Below, in pieces: positions 1-10,843 of a stretch of DNA of 64,000 nt. Each line of letters begins with the position of its first letter. The stretch's first letter is position 1. Source of the stretch: Deltaproteobacteria bacterium (GTDB lineage: Bacteria > Myxococcota_A > UBA796 > UBA2385); NCBI GenBank assembly GCA_018401435.1, contig JAGYJW010000022.1, forward strand, positions 40,382-104,381, read 5' to 3'. The position numbers and the translations under genes are program-made. The notes under the pieces were generated by a model. That model had not been told where the DNA came from. It saw only the letters and a program-made list of their open reading frames with translations, and did no database searches.

Positions 1-797
1 GCCTGGACCGACCCGGAGGCCGACACCCGCGTGCCCGAGGTGCAGCGCACCCGCTACGACGGCGAGGGCCGGCGGGTGTCAGCGACCACCGCAACCCCGA
101 CGACTGGGAGGACTTCACCGTCTGCACCTATGACTGGCTGAGCGGCGACGTGCCCCTGGCCGAGTGGTGCGTCGGCCGCAGCACCTACCGCTACGACTGG
201 ACCCATGACGCCGCCGGCCACCTCGCCGGCAAGCGCTACGACGCCGGCTGGGACGGCACCGTGGACAAGACCTGGGTCTATGAGACCAACGCGGCCGGCC
301 AGGTGGTGCACGAGGGGCAGGATCAAGACCTGGACGGCATCATCGACGCGACCACCACCTATGACTGGGACGCTGCGGGCCACCTGCTGGAGGAGCGCTG
401 GGACTACAACGCCGATGGCGCCACCGACTACCAGCGCAGCTTCGCCTATGACGCCGATGGGCGGCGGATTTCAGAGGTGGTGGACGACGACGGCGACGGC
501 CAGGCCAACCGCAGCACCACCTGGACCTACGCCCTGGACGGCCGCCTTCAGCGGGTGGAGATCGACCAGGACGGCGATGGCCAGGCCGACAGCCGGGCAA
601 TCCACCGCTACGAGGCCTGCCTGCTCAGCGAGGTGGAGACCACCGACAGCAGCGGCGTGCGCAGCCTGGAGACCTGGACCTGGACCCCCGAGGGCCGGGT
701 TGCCCAGGTGGAGGGCGACTGGAATTCCGATGGCGTCACCGACGCGCGCAGCTGGTACGACTACGCCTGCCCCGGGGGGCAGGCGCAGGGGGATTGA
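1..797 (+). CDS. YD/RHS-like repeat protein, 3' part, frameshifted
   Basis: The gene enters from the left edge, so its start is not in the window. From about residue 25 onward the protein is built of units of roughly 27 residues. Each joins a YD-type half (YDxxGRL) to an acidic half such as DQDGDGQAD that resembles calcium-binding type 3 thrombospondin or EF-hand loops. Such proteins are usually exported, but the signal peptide would lie upstream, so this is inference. Bases 1-80 code in frame 1 and bases from about 83 in frame 3. Adding one C in GTGTCAGCG near 78-83 restores one continuous frame. The TGA at 795-797 is followed closely by the convergent lon gene. No enzymatic domain is visible in this tail. 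Confidence 0.6.
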   Translation, partial: LDRPGGRHPRARGAAHPLRRRGPAGVSDHRNPDDWEDFTVCTYDWLSGDVPLAEWCVGRSTYRYDWTHDAAGHLAGKRYDAGWDGTVDKTWVYETNAAGQVVHEGQDQDLDGIIDATTTYDWDAAGHLLEERWDYNADGATDYQRSFAYDADGRRISEVVDDDGDGQANRSTTWTYALDGRLQRVEIDQDGDGQADSRAIHRYEACLLSEVETTDSSGVRSLETWTWTPEGRVAQVEGDWNSDGVTDARSWYDYACPGGQAQGD

Positions 798-833
798 AGG
801 CGGCCGCGGGGCGGCCGGCCGTCTCTGCAGAGA

Positions 834-3281
<2,448 letters not shown>

Positions 3282-3314
3282 CAAGACCTCGTGGGGGGCC
3301 AGGGGTGTAGGGGG

Positions 3315-3342
3315 AGCATATTCGCGGACCTCGCTCCGGCAA
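3315..3342 (-). promoter_or_regulatory. Putative housekeeping promoter of lon copy 1
   Basis: On the minus strand a TTGCCG -35 element (3337-3342) and a TATGCT -10 element (3315-3320) are separated by 16 bases, 34 bases upstream of the lon ATG. It fits sigma-70 consensus moderately. No CIRCE or sigma-32-like element was seen. Confidence 0.4.
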
Positions 3343-3359
3343 GGCGCGGACCGCGCGCT

Positions 3360-5291
3360 TCAGTCAAAGCGTCCAAGCTCTCGCAGGTGTGCTTCGTAGG
3401 CCGGCATGTCATCGGTCGGCCAGGACCGGGTGCTGAGGCCCTCGGGTGTGGGGCGCAGTGCAGGGGGCGCGGTGGCCTGTCCCAAGAGGTCCCAGACCAC
3501 CAGGGCCCCATCCACGGCGACCGGCGGGCCCAGGGCGTCGATGATTCGTTGCTGGGCGAGGAAGGGCGCACCTGCGCGGTCATCGCCCCCGCGCCCGCCA
3601 TAGGCCCAGCGGTGCAGATCCGAGTCCATCAGGTGGCGATCGAGGACCACCCAGCGATACCCTTCGGCCTTCAGGGCGGACAGCTCGTTGGGGTTGAATT
3701 CCAGCGGATCGCCGGGATCCCGGGTCACCCGCTTCAGCGCCTGGATGAAGCTGTTGCCCAGCCGCTTCTTGTAGCCCTCGGGCCAGAAGATCGAGGCGTT
3801 CTCGGCCATGCCCCCAAAGGTGGGCTGCCCGTGAACGGCCTGCCAGGCGATGGAGATGCGGGCCAGCCCCACCGGCAGCTCAATCAGGCCGCCCCCCTCG
3901 TCGCCGATGAAGGCATAGACCGCGGGCGGGCTGAGATCGCGGTGCAGCAAGGGCCAGGCGAGGTGGCGGTGCTGTTCGGCGAGGTTCAGCGCCACCAGCC
4001 CCAGGGGCAGCAGCCAGGCGGGCGCTCGGGCCAGCCGGGCGGTCGCGTTCGCCCGGTCCACCAGGCCGCCCAGGCCCAGGCTGAGGGCCACAAAGACCAT
4101 CACCAGCAGCCGGTAGGGGAACCACAGCCGGTCGAAGAAGGGCAGCCCGTGGTAGAGCAGCATGTAGTGGGGCAGCACGATGTCGCGGTCGGGCCCCACC
4201 GGAATCACCGGCCCCAGGCTGAGCAGGCCGCAGAGCAGCGCCACACCCAGCCAGCGCGTGCGCCCCCGCCCCAGCAAGACAAAGAGCAGGCCGCCCAGCC
4301 CCCAGCTGAGGTGGCCCAACATGGGCTGGCCCCGGGTCTCCATCAGGTAGGAGCCGTGCAGGGTGGCCTCGACGTTGTTGGGCAGGGGCGGAGGCTTCTC
4401 GAAGAGGGCCTGCCAGAGGGGCGCGCTGCTGTCGGTGAGGCCGGGCACCTCCCCTCCCCCAGCGGACCCGGCCATGGCGGCGATCCCGGGCCCCACCGCC
4501 AAGAGGCAGGCCAGCGCGGCGATGCCATAGGACAGCAGCAGGCGGCCCCGGGGCAGCCGCGGGCGCCACAACGCGACCCCGGCGAGCCAGGCAAAGGCAA
4601 AGGCCATGAAGAAGCCCATGAACCAGTAGGTCCAGGCTTGCAGGGCCGTCATCAGGCCCGCCAGCACCGCCGCCCGCAGCCGCCCGTGCCGGTCCAGGTC
4701 GGGATCTTCGAGGTCCAGGAAGGCGGCCAGGGCCAGCGGCAAGAAGGGCAGAAAGGCCTGGGTCAGCCGCCCCGTCATCAGCTCGAAGAGGGTGTAGGGG
4801 TTGGCCATCCACAGCAGGGTGGCCGCCAGGGCCCCCCAGCTGAAGACGCCCAGCCGCCCGCCACCCAGGACGCGGCGGGCCAGCGGGCGAAAGGCCAGCC
4901 CGTTTCCAAGCAGCATCAAGCCCACGAAAAAGGGCTGATAGTCGGGAAAGCCGAAGATGCGGGTGAGCGGCCAGGCGGCGGCGGCATCGACGAAGTTGTT
5001 GCCGGTGTGGGCGAAGATGTCCTTGCCCAGCGGGTAGAACATCAGGTTGGTGAAGCCCGGGTCTTGCATCGTCTCGATGCAGCGGCCGATCCACCAGTAG
5101 AACCAGAAGGTGCCGTACATATCGACGCCATCGCCGATGACCTCGCCCCTGCGCAGCAGGGCGGGCAGGACCGCACCCAGGGCCACCCCCACCATCAGGA
5201 CCCACTGCAGCCAGGGGGGCGGCGGCGGCCGGGCGGGCGCGGGCGTGGAGGGGGCGGCATCGGCTGCTCTAACCCCACCCCGCCTTGACAT
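3360..5291 (-). CDS. Polytopic membrane protein, GT-C glycosyltransferase-like
   Basis: About 643 residues with roughly ten hydrophobic segments after a short Pro-rich N-terminus, and a soluble C-terminal third. The first segment (WLQWVLMVGVALGAVLPAL) is followed by an acidic loop and repeated aromatic-rich loops, as in membrane glycosyltransferases that use polyprenyl-phosphate sugars (GT-C fold, family 39/PMT-like). That assignment is by topology only; no signature motif was recognised. I chose the ATG at 5291 over upstream in-frame starts because the extra N-terminus would overlap the divergent gene at 5344. It lies 78 bases upstream of lon on the same strand but has its own spacing. A role in cell-surface glycan or lipid decoration is a guess. 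Confidence 0.7.
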   Translation of the reverse strand: MSRRGGVRAADAAPSTPAPARPPPPPWLQWVLMVGVALGAVLPALLRRGEVIGDGVDMYGTFWFYWWIGRCIETMQDPGFTNLMFYPLGKDIFAHTGNNFVDAAAAWPLTRIFGFPDYQPFFVGLMLLGNGLAFRPLARRVLGGGRLGVFSWGALAATLLWMANPYTLFELMTGRLTQAFLPFLPLALAAFLDLEDPDLDRHGRLRAAVLAGLMTALQAWTYWFMGFFMAFAFAWLAGVALWRPRLPRGRLLLSYGIAALACLLAVGPGIAAMAGSAGGGEVPGLTDSSAPLWQALFEKPPPLPNNVEATLHGSYLMETRGQPMLGHLSWGLGGLLFVLLGRGRTRWLGVALLCGLLSLGPVIPVGPDRDIVLPHYMLLYHGLPFFDRLWFPYRLLVMVFVALSLGLGGLVDRANATARLARAPAWLLPLGLVALNLAEQHRHLAWPLLHRDLSPPAVYAFIGDEGGGLIELPVGLARISIAWQAVHGQPTFGGMAENASIFWPEGYKKRLGNSFIQALKRVTRDPGDPLEFNPNELSALKAEGYRWVVLDRHLMDSDLHRWAYGGRGGDDRAGAPFLAQQRIIDALGPPVAVDGALVVWDLLGQATAPPALRPTPEGLSTRSWPTDDMPAYEAHLRELGRFD

Positions 5292-5343
5292 GCCGTCAAC
5301 AGCGGCGGTACACCCGGCGACGGCGCCGATTGGAGGAGGGCCC

Positions 5344-5835
5344 ATGGACACGCTGCTCACGCTGGCCCTGCTCCTCCGCGATCTGGGCTTCCTGCTCTAT
5401 GGCGGGCCCCTGGTGGCCTTTGCCATCCTGCTGCTGGTGGTCGAGCGCGTGCCCGGCATCGCGCCCTGGGAGCTGGTGCGCAGCTGGCGGGCCTGGGGGC
5501 CGGGCCTGGGCCTGGCGCTGGGAGCCACCGTCCTGGGGGCGCTGTCGGCCCACTGGCTGCGGCGGGGCGCCTTCACCTGGGGGGGCGTTGGCCTCGGCCA
5601 GCAGCTGGAGCTGGCGGCCTGGCTGGCCTTCCTGGTGCTCTGGCTGTCCAATATCAAGCTCGAGATCTGGACCCTGGAGCCCCTGCGGCGCCTGGACCGG
5701 GCCGGGGGCCTGAAGGATCCCGACGCCTACCGTGCGGCCTTGCCGCCGGTGCGCCTGCACCTGGCCCTGCACGGGGTGCTGGTGCTGATCGTGGTGGTGC
5801 TCAGCCGGCTGGCGGAGTCGGCGGCCGGGGGCTGA
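5344..5835 (+). CDS. Small integral membrane protein, unknown function
   Basis: 163 residues with about four hydrophobic segments (for example LVAFAILLLVVERV, GLGLALGATVLGAL and VLVLIVVVLSRLA). It contains the loop NIKLEIWTLEPLRRLD, which looks cytoplasmic. No family was recognised. It is divergent from the GT-C-like gene (52-base gap), and its 3' end overlaps the convergent mini-gene at 5801-5962 by 35 bases. Confidence 0.65.
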   Translation: MDTLLTLALLLRDLGFLLYGGPLVAFAILLLVVERVPGIAPWELVRSWRAWGPGLGLALGATVLGALSAHWLRRGAFTWGGVGLGQQLELAAWLAFLVLWLSNIKLEIWTLEPLRRLDRAGGLKDPDAYRAALPPVRLHLALHGVLVLIVVVLSRLAESAAGG

Positions 5836-5962
5836 GCCAGCCGCGGATATCCCGCAGGAGCTTGCCGCCCAGCAGACCGAAGATGACGGCGCTGGCCAGG
5901 CCGAACCACGCCCAATCTCCGGGGCTGAGCGAGGTGATGCTCTCGAAGAGGGCAAGGGTCAT
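5801..5962 (-). CDS. Small single-pass membrane protein
   Basis: 53 residues beginning MTLALFESITSL, with one hydrophobic segment (WAWFGLASAVIFGLLGGKLL) followed by a basic, Pro-rich tail. The ATG sits in an ATGA overlap with the stop of the CoA-transferase gene (5959-5962), so it is very likely co-translated as the last gene of that operon. The hydrophobic pattern and the overlap are the evidence. Function unknown. Confidence 0.6.
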   Translation of the reverse strand: MTLALFESITSLSPGDWAWFGLASAVIFGLLGGKLLRDIRGWLSPRPPTPPAG

Positions 5963-7122
5963 GGCGCGTCCGCTAACAGGTCCTGCGGATCGTAGCCGAC
6001 CTCGGATAGGGCGGCCGCTGTGTGGGCCCCCAAGTCGGGCGCAGGGCGCAGCACGCGATCGCGATCGGCCCCCACCGCACCGTGCAAGGGCGATCCCACC
6101 CGGCGGCCGGTCCCCGCACCCCGGATGCTGCCCCGCTCGCGGTGCAAGGGGTGCTCCAGCACCTCGGTGGGGCTGAGGACCGGCTCGACGCAGGCATGGG
6201 CCAGGCGCGTCGTCCACTCATCCCGGGGCAGAAGGGTGAAAACGCGCGATAGCACTTCATCTTCGAGTTCCACTTCATGGCCTGCGACCTGGGACAGCAC
6301 CCGCCGGGCTTCGTCCTGGAACTTGGCTTCGATGGCCGCGAAGGCCAGCAAGCCGCCATCGGCGCAGCGGTAGACCCGGTAGAGGGGGCTGCCCCCGACC
6401 AGCAGCCCTTCCCCCGGCGCCTCGGCCTCGCCGGCGGCGGCGGCGGCCAGGGTGGGCACCAGAAAGGGCAGCACGGCTTCGGTCATGGACAGGTCCAGCC
6501 ACTGCCCCTGCCCCGATCGCTCCCGCTGAAAGAGGGCGGCGGTGATGGCCAGGGCGGCGGTCAGGGCGCCCCCCGCGACATCGGCAAGCTGCACACCGGG
6601 CACCGGCGCGACCCCGCCCGGCGCGCTGAAGGCCCCCAGGGCCAGGGCGCCGGAGAGCCCGCAGTAGCCCAGGTCGTGGCCGGGCCGCTGCCGCCAGGGG
6701 CCCGCCTGGCCAAAGCCGCTGATGCTGGCCACGATCAGGCGGGGGAAAGCCGCCACCAGGGCGGCGGGTTCCAGGCCCAGGCGCGCCATCACCCCGGGCC
6801 GAAAGCTCTCGATCAGCACGTCGGCCTGGGCGATCAAGGCGCGCAGGGCGGCGAGGTGGGCGGGGGCCTTCAGGTCCAGGCAGACCGAGCGGGCCCCGGC
6901 GTTGATGGCCGCAAACCAGATGGACTGCCCCCGGTCGTCGAGGGGGGGCATCCAGCGCAGGTAGTCGCCGCCCGCCGGGTCCTCGACCTTGGTGATCTCC
7001 GCCCCCATGCCCGCCAGGTACCAGGAGCACATGGGACCGGGCAGCAGCCGGGAGAGATCCAGCACCCGCAAGCCCGCCAGGGCGCCGCCGCCGGGCGGAT
7101 TCTCGGCCTGTGGTGCGGTCAA
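5959..7122 (-). CDS. CaiB/BaiF family (type III) CoA-transferase
   Basis: 387 residues. The N-terminus (GLRVLDLSRLLPGPMCSWYL) and the block GAEITKVEDPAGGDYLRWMP are typical of family III CoA-transferases and alpha-methylacyl-CoA racemases. The catalytic Asp region reads SVCLDLKAP, followed by ADVLIESFRPGVMARLG. These enzymes move CoA between carboxylic acids or epimerise 2-methylacyl-CoAs; the exact substrate cannot be read. The start is a TTG at 7120-7122 overlapping the TGA of the SCP2 gene (TTGA), with no better start in frame. With the SCP2 protein upstream it suggests handling of fatty acyl-CoA or sterol-like acids. Confidence 0.88.
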   Translation of the reverse strand: MTAPQAENPPGGGALAGLRVLDLSRLLPGPMCSWYLAGMGAEITKVEDPAGGDYLRWMPPLDDRGQSIWFAAINAGARSVCLDLKAPAHLAALRALIAQADVLIESFRPGVMARLGLEPAALVAAFPRLIVASISGFGQAGPWRQRPGHDLGYCGLSGALALGAFSAPGGVAPVPGVQLADVAGGALTAALAITAALFQRERSGQGQWLDLSMTEAVLPFLVPTLAAAAAGEAEAPGEGLLVGGSPLYRVYRCADGGLLAFAAIEAKFQDEARRVLSQVAGHEVELEDEVLSRVFTLLPRDEWTTRLAHACVEPVLSPTEVLEHPLHRERGSIRGAGTGRRVGSPLHGAVGADRDRVLRPAPDLGAHTAAALSEVGYDPQDLLADAP

Positions 7123-7463
7123 GCGGCCTGGGTGGCGTGCAGGGCCTTCTGAATGCGAATCGCCAGGCCGATGTCGCCCTCGATCTGCAGGCTGCCGTCC
7201 AAGAAGGCGCGGCGGGCGTCCAGCCGCCCCTCCGCGATGCCGGTCAGCACCGCGCGGGTGCAGCGCAGCACGCAGTCTTTGGGTCCGGGCCGGGCCGGGC
7301 CGGCGCGCAGGCGGCCATTGCCCGGATCGCAGAGCTGCCAGCCGCCGCCGGGCTCTCCGAGAACGTCGATGAGGACGGTGACACCGCCAGGCAGCAGGGG
7401 CCCGTCGCTGGCCTCTTGCAGGCGGAGTGCGAGGGCGCGCACGGGGTGGTCGGCCAGGGGCAT
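7119..7463 (-). CDS. SCP2 sterol-binding domain protein
   Basis: 114 residues, one domain. The C-terminal part (EGRLDARRAFLDGSLQIEGD followed by IGLAIRIQKAL) matches the SCP2 lipid-binding fold in pattern, including the G-x-L/I-x-G-D turn. SCP2 domains bind acyl-CoAs or sterols in a hydrophobic tunnel. The ATG at 7461-7463 opens a three-gene operon with the CoA-transferase and the mini membrane protein. Confidence 0.78.
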   Translation of the reverse strand: MPLADHPVRALALRLQEASDGPLLPGGVTVLIDVLGEPGGGWQLCDPGNGRLRAGPARPGPKDCVLRCTRAVLTGIAEGRLDARRAFLDGSLQIEGDIGLAIRIQKALHATQAA

Positions 7464-7563
7464 CGGGACCTCGGGCTTGTCGGGTGGCTATGGAGCTCAT
7501 ACCGGCGCCCTTGGCGGGCTACAAGCCTATAGACGGCATCACTGATTCATCGCAGGAGCGCCC

Positions 7564-8418
7564 TTGTCCCCGGTTCCGCGTCCAAGGCCCATCTTCATCG
7601 TCTCTGACGGCACCGGCGACACCGCCGAGAAGGTGGTCCGGGCCGCCTTGCACCAGTTCAGCGGCTACCTCGTCCACCTGCAGGTCTTCCCCGACGTCAC
7701 CCGGCCCGAGCAGCTCGACGAGCTGGTGCAGCGGGCCGCTCGCAGCGAGGCCCTGCTGGTGACCACCCTGGTGCGCCCGGATGTGCGGGCCGCCTGCCAG
7801 GCCCTGGCCAGCAAGTACCGGGTGCGCTCGGTGGACCTGCTGCAGCCCCTGCTGGGCGCCTTGGGCCGGGTGCTGGAGTCTTCCCCCGCCGGTGTGCCCG
7901 GCCGCATGCACCAGGCCGACGACGACTACTTCCAGCGGGTCGAGGCCGTGGAATTCACGGTGAAGGCCGACGATGGCAAAGAGCCCCGCCTGCTGCGCGA
8001 GGCCGACATCGTGCTGGTCGGGGTCAGCCGCACCAGCAAGACGCCCTTGTCGGTCTTTCTGGCCCACAAGGGCTTCAAGGTGAGCAATGTGCCGGTGGTC
8101 CTGGACCACCCCCTGCCCGAGACCCTGCACAGCATCGACCCGGACCGCATCTTCGGCCTCACCATCGCCTCGGAGAGCCTTCGGGACATCCGGCGCACCC
8201 GGCTCAAGACCATGAAGGTGCCCGGAAAGAGCAACTATGGCGACATGGAGTACATCCTGGCGGAGCTGGACTATGCCGAGCAGCTCTTTCGCCGGAATCC
8301 CCACTGGCCGGTGGTCGACGTCACCCGGCGGGCCGTCGAAGAGACGGCCGCCATCATCCTGCGCATCCTCGGCGAGCGGGGCATCGTGCGCAACCTGGGC
8401 GAAGTCGGCCAGCTTTGA
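7564..8418 (+). CDS. PEP synthase regulatory protein (DUF299 kinase/pyrophosphorylase)
   Basis: 284 residues of the bifunctional DUF299 family. These proteins inactivate phosphoenolpyruvate synthase or pyruvate phosphate dikinase by ADP-dependent phosphorylation and reactivate it by Pi-dependent pyrophosphorylation. Family hallmarks are the N-terminal IFIVSDGTGDTAEKV and the P-loop-like VGVSRTSKTPLSVFLA near residue 150, plus the nucleotide/metal region IFGLTIASESLRDIRRTRL. The start is a TTG at 7564-7566, 4 bases after a good AGGAGC ribosome site. No ppsA or ppdK lies in the window. The following kinase gene has a possible TTG start overlapping its stop. Confidence 0.92.
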   Translation: MSPVPRPRPIFIVSDGTGDTAEKVVRAALHQFSGYLVHLQVFPDVTRPEQLDELVQRAARSEALLVTTLVRPDVRAACQALASKYRVRSVDLLQPLLGALGRVLESSPAGVPGRMHQADDDYFQRVEAVEFTVKADDGKEPRLLREADIVLVGVSRTSKTPLSVFLAHKGFKVSNVPVVLDHPLPETLHSIDPDRIFGLTIASESLRDIRRTRLKTMKVPGKSNYGDMEYILAELDYAEQLFRRNPHWPVVDVTRRAVEETAAIILRILGERGIVRNLGEVGQL

Positions 8419-8510
8419 CCGCCCCATCCCTGCTGCCTGCACAGCCCGATGGTCAGGGGTGCAGCGACCCGCCCCCCGCGGTACAGTCCAGGTCCCTCCG
8501 AGGCATCACC

Positions 8511-10367
8511 TTGATAGGCAGCGTCCTCGATAAATACGAGATCCTGCAGAAGATCGGCGAGGGTGGGATGGCGACCGTCTATCGGGGGCGCCACACCACC
8601 CTGGGCCGCGACGTGGCGATCAAGGTGCTGCACCCCCACCTCAGCCGGTCGGAGCGCAACCGCCACCGCTTCGCGCGCGAGGCGCGGGCCATCGAGCACC
8701 TCGACCACGACAACATCCTCAAGATCTTCGACTACTCGGGCAGCGCGGCGGAGGATTGCTACATCGTCACCGAGCTGGTGGATGGCGCCACCCTGCAGAC
8801 CCTGGTGAGCGAGCACGGCCGCCTGCCGGCCGAGATCGTCGCCCTCATCGGCCTCAAGCTCACCGAGGGCCTGGGCTATGCCCACGGCCTGGGCATCATC
8901 CACCGGGATCTGAAGCCCGAGAATGTGATGGTGCGGCGCGATGGCGCCGTGAAGCTGATGGATTTCGGCATCGCGCGCTTCCTGGACGAGGTCAACCTGA
9001 CGGTGACCGGCGCCCTGGTGGGCTCTCCCGCCTATATGAGCCCCGAACAGGCCATGGAGAAGGTGCTGGACCCCCGGTCCGACCTCTTCAGCCTGGGCAC
9101 GCTGCTCTTCCACCTGCTCAGCGGCCAGCTGCCCTTTTCGGGCAACAACCCCAGCATCATCCTGCGCAACATCATCGAGGGCAACCGGCCGGAGCTGGCC
9201 CACCTGGTGCCCGACATCTCGGGCAGCCTTGCGGATCTGGTCGAGGCCCTGCTTCAGACCGACCCCGATGACCGCCCGGCGAGCTGCGCCGAGGTGCACC
9301 GCCGCATCGCCGCCGCCCTGGCCGAGGTGCGGGTGGACCCTGCGGACCCGGCCTGGGCCCTGCAAGGCTGGCTGGTGGCCCCGGGCGAATACGAGAAGCG
9401 CATGGTGGAGCACCTCTCCAGGGTGCTGCTGGACGAGGGCCGCGCGCGGCTGGCCCGGCAGGACCACCTGGGCGCCTTGCGCATGCTCAACCGGCTGCTG
9501 GCCCTGGACGAAGACAACGCCCAGGTGCTGGAGCTGATTGAGGGCATGCACGCCGGCGCCCGCAGGGAGGACCGCCTGGCCTTGCGCAGCTGGGCCTTTG
9601 GGGCGGTGGGCATCGCGGCGGCGGCGGCGCTGATCACCTGGGCGCTGTGGCCGGACCGCCACGCCCTGCCGGCCCCCGACCGCGACACGGTGTCCTTGCA
9701 GCCCGGCGAGACGGTGTTGCCCGAGGTGGCTCCGCCCGTGGTCGAGCCCCCCGAGAGCGTCGCGGATCCCGCCGGGGACGCCGCGCTGGAGGCCGCCGAA
9801 GCCGAAGCCGAAGCGCCCGCCACCCGCCGCCCCCGGCCGACGGTCAAGCGCCTGCCCGTTCCTCCCCCGGCCCCCAGCGCCCAGGCCCCCGGTCGGCTGA
9901 GCGTGGTGGTGCAAGGCGCCTGGGCCGACATCTGGTTGGACGGCCAGAAGATCGGCCGCACCGGCAAGAACCCCGAGATCCAGGTCACGCCGGGCAAGCA
10001 CGAGCTGGTGCTCAAGAACCCCGGCGCTCAGGACATCGTCCAGGTGGTCGAGGTGGCCGCCGGCGAGCACCGCCTGGTCGAGATTGACCGCATGGTGCCG
10101 CTTCCGGCCGTGGCCCGCTTTGAGCGCGTGATGAATGGCGCCTGCCGGGTCTCGCTGGATGGCTCCGACCGGGGGCTGCTGGCCGCCATGGACTACCGGC
10201 TGGAGGTGCCCGCTCCCGACCTCAGTCACAGCCTGGCCATCGCCTGCCCCGGCGCGGCGGCACGCACGGTCGCCCTGGCGCCCATGTCCCCTGGCAAGGT
10301 CTTTGCGGTGGAGGCGGCGCCCGGCGAGGCCCTGGCCGCTGCCGCCCTGCCCGCCGGGACCCCCTGA
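8511..10367 (+). CDS. Transmembrane Ser/Thr protein kinase with PEGA domain
   Basis: 618 residues from the TTG at 8511, which has GAGG upstream and gives the usual kinase N-terminus [21 protein letters not shown] longer form from a TTG at 8415 would overlap the previous stop. The Hanks kinase domain (about residues 8-275) looks active: Gly loop GEGGMATVY, Lys38 in [15 protein letters not shown] near residue 131, DFGIA, and [10 protein letters not shown] helical or TPR-like linker follows. One membrane helix lies near 360-380 ([19 protein letters not shown]), then a Pro/Ala/Glu linker and an extracytoplasmic PEGA domain (about 461-510), a fold often used for surface or peptidoglycan-proximal sensing. 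Substrate unknown. Confidence 0.93.
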   Translation: MIGSVLDKYEILQKIGEGGMATVYRGRHTTLGRDVAIKVLHPHLSRSERNRHRFAREARAIEHLDHDNILKIFDYSGSAAEDCYIVTELVDGATLQTLVSEHGRLPAEIVALIGLKLTEGLGYAHGLGIIHRDLKPENVMVRRDGAVKLMDFGIARFLDEVNLTVTGALVGSPAYMSPEQAMEKVLDPRSDLFSLGTLLFHLLSGQLPFSGNNPSIILRNIIEGNRPELAHLVPDISGSLADLVEALLQTDPDDRPASCAEVHRRIAAALAEVRVDPADPAWALQGWLVAPGEYEKRMVEHLSRVLLDEGRARLARQDHLGALRMLNRLLALDEDNAQVLELIEGMHAGARREDRLALRSWAFGAVGIAAAAALITWALWPDRHALPAPDRDTVSLQPGETVLPEVAPPVVEPPESVADPAGDAALEAAEAEAEAPATRRPRPTVKRLPVPPPAPSAQAPGRLSVVVQGAWADIWLDGQKIGRTGKNPEIQVTPGKHELVLKNPGAQDIVQVVEVAAGEHRLVEIDRMVPLPAVARFERVMNGACRVSLDGSDRGLLAAMDYRLEVPAPDLSHSLAIACPGAAARTVALAPMSPGKVFAVEAAPGEALAAAALPAGTP

Positions 10368-10372
10368 CACCA

Positions 10373-10843
10373 ATGTCGCGGATCACCCCACCAAGGAGGG
10401 CAGAGGCGAGAGCGGAGCGTGGCCCACAGGCCCTTCTCAGTCACTGGCACGCACTTTGCATTGCAAGTCTATGCGGGCCCTCGGCGGCCTGCATCTACCC
10501 GGGCAGCATCGTGGCAGAAGAGATCAACAGCCCCCCGCGCATCACCGCCAGCTACCCGGCGGAGGGGGAAGTCTTCACCCTCGATCTGCCCGAAAACACG
10601 GCATTCATCCTGGTTCGCGACGACAATGACCCCTATGCCCTGGAGTATCGATGGACCATCGAGAACCTGGGCACCCAAGGCACGGCGGTGCCGCTGCAAG
10701 GCAACAACGAGCAAGGCAGCAAGCTGGTGCTGGGGCGGGACGACGTCTACGATGGACGCACCCTGGAGGTGCGGGTGACCGATGGATTCGGCGTCGCGGT
10801 CACCCGAGAGTGGCTGCTGGACATCCCGGAGGTGGCCCGATGA
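10373..10843 (+). CDS. Small envelope protein, possible lipoprotein
   Basis: 156 residues if translated from the ATG at 10373, 5 bases after the kinase stop. The mature part (from about EEINSPPRITASYPAEGEVF) reads like a beta-sandwich of the PKD or cadherin-like kind, with DGRTLEVRVTDGFG near the end. The in-frame stretch ALCIASLCGPSAAC looks like a lipoprotein signal with a Cys after a small residue, though the N-terminus before it is atypical. A perfect sigma-54 promoter lies inside the 5' end (10445-10460), so transcripts from it can only use a later start, such as GTG 10511 (110 residues, no signal). It couples by ATGA to the next lipoprotein gene. Confidence 0.6.
   Translation: MSRITPPRRAEARAERGPQALLSHWHALCIASLCGPSAACIYPGSIVAEEINSPPRITASYPAEGEVFTLDLPENTAFILVRDDNDPYALEYRWTIENLGTQGTAVPLQGNNEQGSKLVLGRDDVYDGRTLEVRVTDGFGVAVTREWLLDIPEVAR
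10445..10460 (+). promoter_or_regulatory. Sigma-54 promoter, perfect consensus
   Basis: TGGCACG (10445-10451), four bases, then TTGCA (10456-10460). The -24 GG and -12 GC are exactly 10 bases apart. The core is identical to that at 53482-53497. Transcription would start near 10472, within the previous reading frame, and would serve the two envelope genes ending at 10843 and 12384. Confidence 0.7.
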
